Of a stretch of DNA of 7,311 bases, positions 1-4,583 are shown one piece after another (position 1 is the stretch's first letter; the number at the start of each line of letters is the position of its first letter). The notes beneath the pieces were generated by a model, which searched no databases, was not told the DNA's origin, and was given only the letters and a program-made list of their open reading frames with translations. Source of the DNA: CAYPHA01 sp964410215 (GTDB taxonomy: Bacteria > Calditrichota > Calditrichia > Calditrichales > CAYPHA01); contig CAYPHA010000129.1 in NCBI GenBank assembly GCA_964410215.1, forward strand, positions 1 to 7,311, given 5' to 3'. Position numbers and translations under genes: made by a program.

Positions 1-398
1 GTCACCTGGTAAATCTGTTTCCCTGTTTGCCTGCGTAAGTCCTTAATGAAATGCTTCTTCTCACTCTCAACGCTGCGCCGCCATTTATCACGCAGAGAAT
101 CAACTTCTTCACGTGCCTCATTTCTCATCTTCTTCCGCTCTTTTTCAGCCTCTTCACGGGCTTCATCAAAACGCTGCTCGCGCTGCTCGTCTATTTCACT
201 GATTTTCGACTCATACTTTTTACGTTCATCTTCGGCATCCGCTTCCCTGCGTTCAGCTTCTTTCAGTTGCGACGCAATTTTCTCCTCCCGCTGATCCATC
301 GCTTTTACGATACGATCAAAGAGCAGCTTCTTCAGAAGCAGCATCAGTATAATGAAGTTTACAATCTGAGCACTGAAGGTAAACCAATCGATCTGCAT
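1..398 (-). CDS. atpF: N-ATPase Fo subunit b, N-terminal part (runs off the left edge)
   Basis: Subunit b is the peripheral stalk of the rotary ATPase, anchored in the membrane by its N-terminus and holding F1 still against the rotor. I translated 132 complete codons with no stop. The protein opens MQIDWFTFSAQIVNFIILML, one membrane helix at about residues 6-27, followed by KKLLFDRIVKAMDQREEKIA, typical of the alternate-ATPase b family. From about residue 35 it becomes a long, highly charged Glu/Lys/Arg helix, as expected for the coiled-coil stalk. The start is fixed by a strong GGAGGA six bases upstream that lies inside the end of atpE; the ATG follows the atpE stop by three bases. N-ATPase b proteins are usually about 240-260 residues, so just over half is present. 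In this family b often also supplies the delta role, consistent with no delta gene here. Partial only because of the window edge. Confidence 0.93.
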   Translation of the reverse strand, partial: MQIDWFTFSAQIVNFIILMLLLKKLLFDRIVKAMDQREEKIASQLKEAERREADAEDERKKYESKISEIDEQREQRFDEAREEAEKERKKMRNEAREEVDSLRDKWRRSVESEKKHFIKDLRRQTGKQIYQV

Positions 399-401
399 AG
401 A

Positions 402-680
402 TCATCCTCCGGCTTTCGAAACAACCTGGTTCCAGAAGGGATTGGCAAAGATGAGTATAATCGATATAACGAAACAGTAGATAGCGGTGGACTCGATCAT
501 TGCCAGTCCGACAAAAAGGGTACGTGTAATCGTGTTGGATTCATCCGGCTGCTGTGCGATCGAAGCCAGGGCCTTTGCCAGTGCTATCGCTTCTCCAATT
601 GCCGGCCCGATGGAACCAATGGCCATGGTAAGGCCGGCCACAAAAATCGAAACCTGGCCGATAATCTGTATGCTTTCCAT
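402..680 (-). CDS. atpE: N-ATPase Fo subunit c (rotor ring, Na+-type site motif)
   Basis: Subunit c is the two-helix hairpin that forms the rotor ring and carries the coupling ion. The 92-residue protein has helix 1 at about 5-40 with the glycine-rich GSIGPAIGEA motif, a polar loop AQQPDES (42-48) that contacts F1, and helix 2 at about 53-80. The conserved carboxylate is E63 in MIESTAIY. E63, S64, T65 and Y68 align with E65, S66, T67 and Y70 of the Ilyobacter tartaricus Na+ ring. The helix-1 partner, Q32 there, is E30 here, giving the double-carboxylate arrangement seen in N-ATPases. AGGAG lies five bases before the ATG. The gene sits between atpB (16 bases apart) and atpF (three bases apart). 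Family identity is firm; ion choice (Na+ or H+) is inference. Confidence 0.96.
   Translation of the reverse strand: MESIQIIGQVSIFVAGLTMAIGSIGPAIGEAIALAKALASIAQQPDESNTITRTLFVGLAMIESTAIYCFVISIILIFANPFWNQVVSKAGG
405..410 (-). promoter_or_regulatory. Shine-Dalgarno site of atpF
   Basis: GGAGGA on the minus strand, six bases before the atpF ATG and embedded in the last codons of atpE. It decides the atpF start at 398 and shows that atpE and atpF are translated from one message. Confidence 0.8.
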
Positions 681-696
681 TATAACTCCTAACTTA

Positions 697-1392
697 TTAC
701 TTTGATTTTTTTTGCTTCAGGCTCCGATCCTGTGTGCGGGTAGCCGAAGCGATATATACCGTTGCCAGAACGGCAAAAATGTAGGCTTGAATCTGTCCGA
801 TCAGTAACCCCAGCGCCTGCATGACGATCGGAACGAAAAGAGGTGCGATCGTCAGTAGTATGCCAACGACCATGGTTCCGCTCATGATATTTCCAAAGAG
901 TCGGACGGCCATTGCCAGGGTTCGTGAAAATTCGCCGATCACCTGAAAGGGCAACATAAAAACAGAAGGCTCAATATAGTGGCGAAAGTAAGCCTTTAAT
1001 CCACTCCTGGCGATGCCGAAAACGGGCACGGCAAAAAATACGCAAATGGCCAGTGCTGCCGTTGTATAGAGCGAACCGGTCGGAGGTTGATATCCCGGTA
1101 CGAACGTCAGCAGATTCGAGAGTGAAATAAAAAGAAAAAGTGACCCTATAAACGGAAGATAGGGTACGGCCTTGTCGTCAATGATATCGGCAATCTGATT
1201 ACGGATTGTCGTGACAACAACTTCAAGAAATCCCTGCCACCTGGAAATTTCCGGCTCGATGGAAAGCCTGCGTGTGACCAGCCAGGATACAAGAACCAGT
1301 ATGGCCATCACGATCCAGGTAAAAACAAGGGTCGCGCTGATTACAACCGGGCCCCATTCCCAGTAAACAATACTGTCAGGACTGATATTCAT
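697..1392 (-). CDS. atpB: N-ATPase Fo subunit a
   Basis: Subunit a is the membrane stator that provides the two ion half-channels beside the c-ring. The 231-residue protein is strongly hydrophobic with about five to six membrane segments: one at about 17-38, a conserved LPFIGSLFLFISLSNLLTFV segment at about 79-98, one at 110-128, and the paired channel helices after 144. The essential stator arginine is R164 in AVRLFGNIMSG, equivalent to E. coli R210. The last helix has the typical QAYIF motif starting at Q202. It is slightly shorter than E. coli AtpB (271), as is usual in the alternate family. The tail is basic (RSLKQKKSK). AGGAG about nine bases upstream of the ATG overlaps the atpR stop, indicating coupled translation. 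Confidence 0.96.
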   Translation of the reverse strand: MNISPDSIVYWEWGPVVISATLVFTWIVMAILVLVSWLVTRRLSIEPEISRWQGFLEVVVTTIRNQIADIIDDKAVPYLPFIGSLFLFISLSNLLTFVPGYQPPTGSLYTTAALAICVFFAVPVFGIARSGLKAYFRHYIEPSVFMLPFQVIGEFSRTLAMAVRLFGNIMSGTMVVGILLTIAPLFVPIVMQALGLLIGQIQAYIFAVLATVYIASATRTQDRSLKQKKSK

Positions 1393-1398
1393 GATGCC

Positions 1399-1704
1399 TT
1401 ACTCCTTTTGTACCGGATACTTGTCTTTCGGTACTCTTCCCCAGATTCGGACCATAACATAGCGTGCGATAATGAAACCAAGCAGGCAGGCTAACAGCGC
1501 CTGCCATCCTCCGCTACGCACCATCAGGAAAAAGACCAGTAACGTGACAACAATACGGCCGGTATACCCACCGATCGTGTAGATGACCGGGTGACGCATA
1601 GTGGACAGACGACGCACCGTCCACCACAGGCTTCCGAAATAAAAAACCCCCAGAAAAACACCTGCCACAAATGCTCCGGCCCAATATATAATTTCACCCA
1701 TCAT
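1399..1704 (-). CDS. atpR: N-ATPase membrane subunit AtpR
   Basis: AtpR is a small membrane protein found only in N-ATPase operons, proposed to help c-ring assembly or ion handling through arginines buried near its helices; no reaction is established. I start it at 1704 (MMGEIIYW, 101 residues) because AAGGAG lies seven bases upstream. A longer reading from 1737 would add eleven residues that lie inside atpQ and look like noise (MPGSGSRRRVV). The second ATG at 1701 is equally possible. Three membrane helices are visible at about 5-24, 40-62 and 66-85. Family landmarks are FGSLWWTVRRL (23-33), R50 in helix 2, and WQALLACLLGFIIAR with R81 in helix 3. Its start overlaps the last codons of atpQ by eleven bases, and its stop sits in the ribosome binding site of atpB. 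Confidence 0.9.
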   Translation of the reverse strand: MMGEIIYWAGAFVAGVFLGVFYFGSLWWTVRRLSTMRHPVIYTIGGYTGRIVVTLLVFFLMVRSGGWQALLACLLGFIIARYVMVRIWGRVPKDKYPVQKE

Positions 1705-2011
1705 GACCACTCTCCTTCTTGACCCAGAACCAGGCATTGAGGCAACCCAGTGCCACGCCGATAAACAATAAAGTCAGTGTCCAGGAAACATTTCCCTGAA
1801 ACGTCGCATCGAGCCAGATACCGGTCGCCAGAAAGATCAAAGTTGGTATGGCTACCGACCATCCTACCAGACCGAACATGCCGAGCCCGAACCACAGGCT
1901 TTTCTCTCCTCTCTCCGAACGGTATTTTTCCTTACGGTTCTGCTTACGCTTAATTTTTGATCGGAATGGCTCTTTTGCAGGGTCATTTTTAGTATTCAGA
2001 AAACGACTCAT
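1694..2011 (-). CDS. atpQ: N-ATPase membrane subunit AtpQ (AtpI-like)
   Basis: AtpQ is the second N-ATPase-specific small membrane protein, related to AtpI of standard operons and thought to assist c-ring assembly or cation supply. From the ATG at 2011 it is 105 residues. It has a very basic, poorly conserved N-terminus (residues 13-37, rich in Lys/Arg), a first helix at about 40-66 with the diagnostic GLVGWSVAIPTLIF...GIWLD pattern, and a second helix at about 76-97 containing SWTLTLLF and GCLNAWFWVKKE. An in-frame ATG at 2131 exists, but those extra 40 codons mostly overlap atpC and show no family similarity, so I reject it. The start at 2011 has only a weak GGAA upstream. The 46-base gap after atpC is the longest inside the operon and is spanned by a 17-codon mini-ORF (separate entry). 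The exact start is less certain than the identity. Confidence 0.88.
   Translation of the reverse strand: MSRFLNTKNDPAKEPFRSKIKRKQNRKEKYRSERGEKSLWFGLGMFGLVGWSVAIPTLIFLATGIWLDATFQGNVSWTLTLLFIGVALGCLNAWFWVKKESGHDG
1712..1717 (-). promoter_or_regulatory. Shine-Dalgarno site of atpR
   Basis: AAGGAG on the minus strand inside the last codons of atpQ, seven bases before the ATG at 1704. It favours 1704 over the upstream ATG at 1737 as the atpR start. Confidence 0.7.
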
Positions 2012-2061
2012 TTTTTTATTCGCTGTTCCATACAATGGATAGATTCGATGGATCTGATCAT
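2008..2061 (-). other. 17-codon mini-ORF bridging atpC and atpQ
   Basis: On the minus strand an ATG overlaps the atpC stop as ATGA (2061-2058). The frame opened there stays open for 17 codons (MIRSIESIHCMEQRIKK) and ends in a TGA that overlaps the atpQ ATG as a second ATGA (2011-2008). There is no clear Shine-Dalgarno site in front of it. It may carry ribosomes from atpC to atpQ by termination-reinitiation, or it may be coincidence. The peptide resembles nothing I recognise. Confidence 0.3.
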
Positions 2062-2438
2062 TCAATAAATCTTCGTATAAAATCTGATTCCAGCCTTGCC
2101 ATGGCTGAGCGTGTTTTTCGTTCACGTTCATTCATTTCAAGGAATTCCTGCTCAACCGTATCCACCAGACGGCTTAAATGTTCGCTGAGTACGGCTTCCG
2201 GTGTGGAAATCATTACCCGGAATCCCTCTTTCACAAGCAGGCCTCCGTTCAAGGCCACGAACAATTCCGGGATATCTTCGGCTTCCCTTCGCATGGAAAG
2301 AATACCCACCGACAGGGGTTCCACGAAGTCGATATGATTTTGCAGGATACCGAAGGAACCGCTCACGCCTTCAGCCGTGATACGAGCAACTTCGTCATCG
2401 AATACGATATGTGAGGGTACCAGTATCTGTAATCTCAT
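2058..2438 (-). CDS. atpC: N-ATPase F1 subunit epsilon
   Basis: Epsilon is part of the central stalk, links gamma to the c-ring, and can inhibit ATP hydrolysis. The 126-residue protein has the N-terminal beta-sandwich at about 1-85, including MRLQILVPSHIVFDDEVARI and the family loop GVSGSFGILQNHIDFVEPL, where GxFGILPNH is typical. A C-terminal helical hairpin at about 88-126 (LSEHLSRLVDTVEQEF and MARLESDFIRRF) completes it. It is a little shorter than the usual 130-140 residues, as expected for the alternate family. The ATG overlaps the atpD stop by ATGA, showing translational coupling to beta. Confidence 0.95.
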   Translation of the reverse strand: MRLQILVPSHIVFDDEVARITAEGVSGSFGILQNHIDFVEPLSVGILSMRREAEDIPELFVALNGGLLVKEGFRVMISTPEAVLSEHLSRLVDTVEQEFLEMNERERKTRSAMARLESDFIRRFIE

Positions 2439-3841
2439 TCTTTTTTTGCCTCGGAAACAGAGCCGATCATGTACAGGGCACTCTCCGGATAATCTGCAAA
2501 TTCATCGTTAAGAATTCTTTCGCAGTCCTTTAGCGCCTGATCGAGCTCTACCAGTTTTCCTTTTTTATTTGTAAAGGCTTCTGTTACAAAGAAAGGCTGT
2601 GTCAGAAAGCGTTCCAGCCTGCGGGCTCTGCTAACTTTACGCTGGTCCTCCTGGGACAGTTCTTCCATCCCCAGCATGGCGATGATATCTTTCAGATCCT
2701 CATATTCCGCCAGGGTTTCCCTGATTTTCCGGGCGATCTGGTAATGGCGTTCTCCAACCACCTGGGGAGTCAGCATTTTAGACCCGGACTGCAGCGGATC
2801 CATGGCGGGGTACAGTCCCTGACTTGCACGTTTCCGCGACAGCACGATGGATGCGGACAGGTGGGAAAACGTATGAACGGCGGCTGGATCCGTAAAGTCA
2901 TCTGCCGGCACGTAGACCGCCTGAATGGAGGTGATCGAAGCGGCTTTTGTCGTACAGATACGCTCCTCCAGATCGGCCAGCTCCGAAGCGAGAGTCGGCT
3001 GATAGCCTACGCGCGAGGGCAGCCTGCCGAGCAGCCCGGATACTTCGGCACCGGCCTGGATAAAACGAAAAATATTATCGATCAGCATCAGCACATCCTG
3101 TTTTTTGTCATCACGGAAATACTCGGCGATGGTCATCGCTGTATGGCCCACACGAAAGCGGGCTCCGGGCTGCTCGTTCATCTGACCGAACACGAGAATC
3201 GTCTTATCCAGCACACCGCTCTCCTTCAGTTCCCGATATAATTCTTCGGCCTCCCGCACCCGTTCACCGATGCCGCAGAATATATTTACACCCTCGTACT
3301 GCTCGACCATATTGTGTATCATTTCGGTGATAAGGATGGTTTTACCCACACCGGCCCCGCCGAAAAGTCCCGCCTTTCCGCCCCGTTCCAGCGGTGCAAG
3401 TACGTCGATCGCCTTAATTCCTGTTTTGAAAATCTCCGAAGTGGTGGCACGATCGGCCAGCGGAACCGGCTCCTGGTGAATCGGGCGTTTTTTCACGTTT
3501 TCAAACGGTTCCCTGCGATCAATTACATCACCGAATACGTTCATCACCCGGCCCAGAACTTCTTCACCCACCGGTGCTTCCAGGGTGGAACCGGTATCCC
3601 TTGCTTCAGATCCGCGCTTCAGTCCCTGTGTCGGGGTCAGGGCAATACAACGAACGCGCTGCGGATCGATAATGCTGATCACCTCCAAAGCAATATCCTT
3701 CTCCTCACCGGCATGGATCAATGCATTCATATCGGGAATGTTATTCTGAAAAAAAACATCCACGATATTACCCCGAACGGCTTCCACCATTCCGGTATTT
3801 ATTGTATTTTCTTTACCCGAATTTTGAATATGTTCAGACAT
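2435..3841 (-). CDS. atpD: N-ATPase F1 subunit beta (catalytic)
   Basis: Beta carries the catalytic sites that make or split ATP. The 468-residue protein is full length. Landmarks in order: N-terminal beta-barrel about 15-90; Walker A GGAGVGKT at 161-168 with K167; catalytic glutamate E193 in GIGERVREAEEL; Walker B VLMLIDNIFRF with D255; SRVGYQPTLASELADLEER at 276-294; and the rotor-contacting DELSEED loop, here EELSQED at 393-399. The variants VREAEEL (TREGNDL in housekeeping beta) and EELSQED fit the divergent N-ATPase branch. The start at 3841 follows a weak AAGTAAG; M18 (MVEAVRGNIVDVFF) at 3790 is a possible alternative because homology begins there. It is first in the operon, as is diagnostic for N-ATPases. 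The truncated universal stress ORF ends only 17 bases upstream, so transcription may enter from further right. Confidence 0.97.
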   Translation of the reverse strand: MSEHIQNSGKENTINTGMVEAVRGNIVDVFFQNNIPDMNALIHAGEEKDIALEVISIIDPQRVRCIALTPTQGLKRGSEARDTGSTLEAPVGEEVLGRVMNVFGDVIDRREPFENVKKRPIHQEPVPLADRATTSEIFKTGIKAIDVLAPLERGGKAGLFGGAGVGKTILITEMIHNMVEQYEGVNIFCGIGERVREAEELYRELKESGVLDKTILVFGQMNEQPGARFRVGHTAMTIAEYFRDDKKQDVLMLIDNIFRFIQAGAEVSGLLGRLPSRVGYQPTLASELADLEERICTTKAASITSIQAVYVPADDFTDPAAVHTFSHLSASIVLSRKRASQGLYPAMDPLQSGSKMLTPQVVGERHYQIARKIRETLAEYEDLKDIIAMLGMEELSQEDQRKVSRARRLERFLTQPFFVTEAFTNKKGKLVELDQALKDCERILNDEFADYPESALYMIGSVSEAKKE

Positions 3842-3858
3842 GGAAACTTACTTTTTTG

Positions 3859-4008
3859 TTAGAATTCTCTGTGAAAAGGGGTCCGGGGATTATTAACCGT
3901 CAGAAAGCGCATGGACGTATTCAGTTGTTCATTTAAGCGAAAGGCTTCCCGGATAACCTTTTTTTCTTCTTCACCGGCAAGTGCCACCAGAATTTTTTTA
4001 TACCTCAT
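3859..4008 (-). pseudogene. Truncated universal stress protein (UspA family), N-terminal piece only
   Basis: A 49-codon ORF, found by reading the gap upstream of atpD. It starts MRYKKILVALAGEEEKKVIR and continues EAFRLNEQLNTSMRFLTVNN, which matches the opening beta1-alpha1-beta2 of UspA-fold nucleotide-binding proteins (typically a KKILVA strand, a helix with E-A-L, then a second strand before a short N-x-P). Usp domains run about 140-150 residues and need the C-terminal G-x2-G-x9-G(S/T) ATP loop. Here the frame stops at TAA after PRTPFHREF and nothing Usp-like follows before atpD. The start is convincing: AAGGGGA lies five bases upstream of the ATG. So initiation signals survive while two thirds of the protein is missing. 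It could be a decayed gene, a small functional peptide, or a deletion created during assembly. Identification rests on about 40 residues, hence moderate confidence. Confidence 0.6.
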
Positions 4009-4063
4009 TATTTTCCCCTTTTAGATGCTTTAATCTTTTTATTTTCCGGATATAAAGTTTCTG

Positions 4064-4341
4064 TTATGCCTTTTCCACTTTCGCTACACGTTTGATTACA
4101 TCGATCACGCTGTCCGGGTTCAGCGAGATGGGATCGATCCCGTTTTTTACCAGAAAAGCGGCAAATTCGGGATCATCGCTGGAAGCCTGGCCGTGGTTGC
4201 AAATCCGCCGGGCACCCGAATACCGGCGTCCTTCAGTTCGCTTATCATCTCGCCCAGCGAGGCATTCTTTCCACCGACCTGAGGGACCTCATCGGCATGT
4301 AAATTTTTGAACCATTTCACATATTTTTCTTGATCACTCAT
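4064..4341 (-). pseudogene. ppsA: Phosphoenolpyruvate synthase remnant (internal deletion, frameshifted fusion)
   Basis: PEP synthase converts pyruvate plus ATP to PEP and is normally about 750-800 residues. Here the first 51 codons are typical: MSDQEKYVKWFKNL, then the start of the ATP-grasp domain, QVGGKNASLGEMISEL and VPGGFATTA. Immediately afterwards, in another frame, comes the C-terminus of the same family: GQASSDDPEFAAFLVKNGID followed by PISLNPDSV and a terminal KVEKA (about 42 codons, stop TAA at 4066-4064). Everything between is gone: most of the ATP-grasp domain, the phospho-histidine domain and the PEP-binding barrel. The original frame now ends in a spurious PLFW-stop at 4147. 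The junction lies at about 4189-4201. A good GGAG sits six bases before the ATG. The product cannot be an active enzyme. Family recognition at both ends is strong; whether the deletion is biological or an assembly error cannot be told from one sequence. Confidence 0.85.
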
Positions 4342-4424
4342 GGAAAACTCCGCGTCTTTGTCGTGAAAATACTATGACTCAGAAATGCAAATATCACTGA
4401 TGCCAAAATTGTTGAAAGTATCAT
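4338..4424 (-). CDS. Putative 28-residue hydrophobic small protein
   Basis: An unrecognised small ORF in the gap between the P-type pump and the PEP synthase remnant. It has a very good ribosome binding site, GGGAG six bases before the ATG, and its TGA overlaps the PEP synthase ATG as ATGA (4341-4338), the same junction style as atpD/atpC. The product begins MILSTILASVIFAFLSHS, a single possible membrane segment at about residues 2-17, followed by a short basic tail (TTKTRSFP). It could be a small membrane peptide, a leader that couples translation into the PEP synthase frame, or chance. Size and shape recall single-span helper peptides such as KdpF of the Kdp potassium pump, but I see no sequence match and do not claim one. 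Confidence 0.4.
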   Translation of the reverse strand: MILSTILASVIFAFLSHSIFTTKTRSFP

Positions 4425-4583
4425 TTCATTCTCCCGGATTTTACTTTAACAGTGTCAACCGTTGTGATATTATTATTATTTAACATATTGTTTTTATTAT
4501 TGATACATAAATCCTTGCTAGAGAAGGCCCATCTGGCTGTGTTAAAAATAGTCTCCTGCTGATGCTGACCAGAAGGAAATGTA
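4425..4583 (-). other. AT-rich intergenic leader between the P-type pump and the PEP synthase remnant
   Basis: About 160 bases between the pump stop and the 28-codon ORF. The part at 4441-4515 is very AT-rich, with an AATAATAATAATAT run, and is the likeliest place for a promoter serving the downstream minus-strand genes. A perfect TTGACA at 4458-4453 has no -10 box at 16-18 bases, because that position falls on the ribosome binding site. TAATAT at 4472-4467 has no good -35. I see no stable hairpin followed by a T run, so no terminator of the pump gene is called. Promoter location is therefore unproven. Confidence 0.35.
4431..4435 (-). promoter_or_regulatory. Shine-Dalgarno site of the 28-codon ORF
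   Basis: GGGAG on the minus strand, six bases before the ATG at 4424. It is the main reason to take the 28-codon ORF seriously. Another ATG at 4429 is read for only two codons before a stop. Confidence 0.5.

Noticed and set aside
46..692. Plus-strand open frames over atpF and atpE (82, 213 and 72 codons).
   Set aside because: They are antisense shadows of genes with full family motifs; their products are low-complexity Ser/Phe/Arg mixtures with no recognisable domain.
2012..2131. N-terminal extension of atpQ from the ATG at 2131.
   Set aside because: About 74 of these bases lie inside atpC in another frame, and the extra residues have no AtpI/AtpQ features. The short start at 2011 fits the family.
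2744..3862. Plus-strand open frames of 165 and 182 codons opposite atpD.
   Set aside because: Antisense to the highly conserved beta subunit; no ribosome sites or domain features of their own.
4453..4458. Perfect -35 box TTGACA on the minus strand, suggesting a promoter.
   Set aside because: At 16-18 bases downstream there is no -10 element; the position is occupied by GGGAGA, the ribosome site of the small ORF.
4510..4545. Possible terminator after the P-type pump (GCC/GGC inverted pair next to a short T run).
   Set aside because: The stem is only about three base pairs, and on the minus strand the T run precedes rather than follows it.
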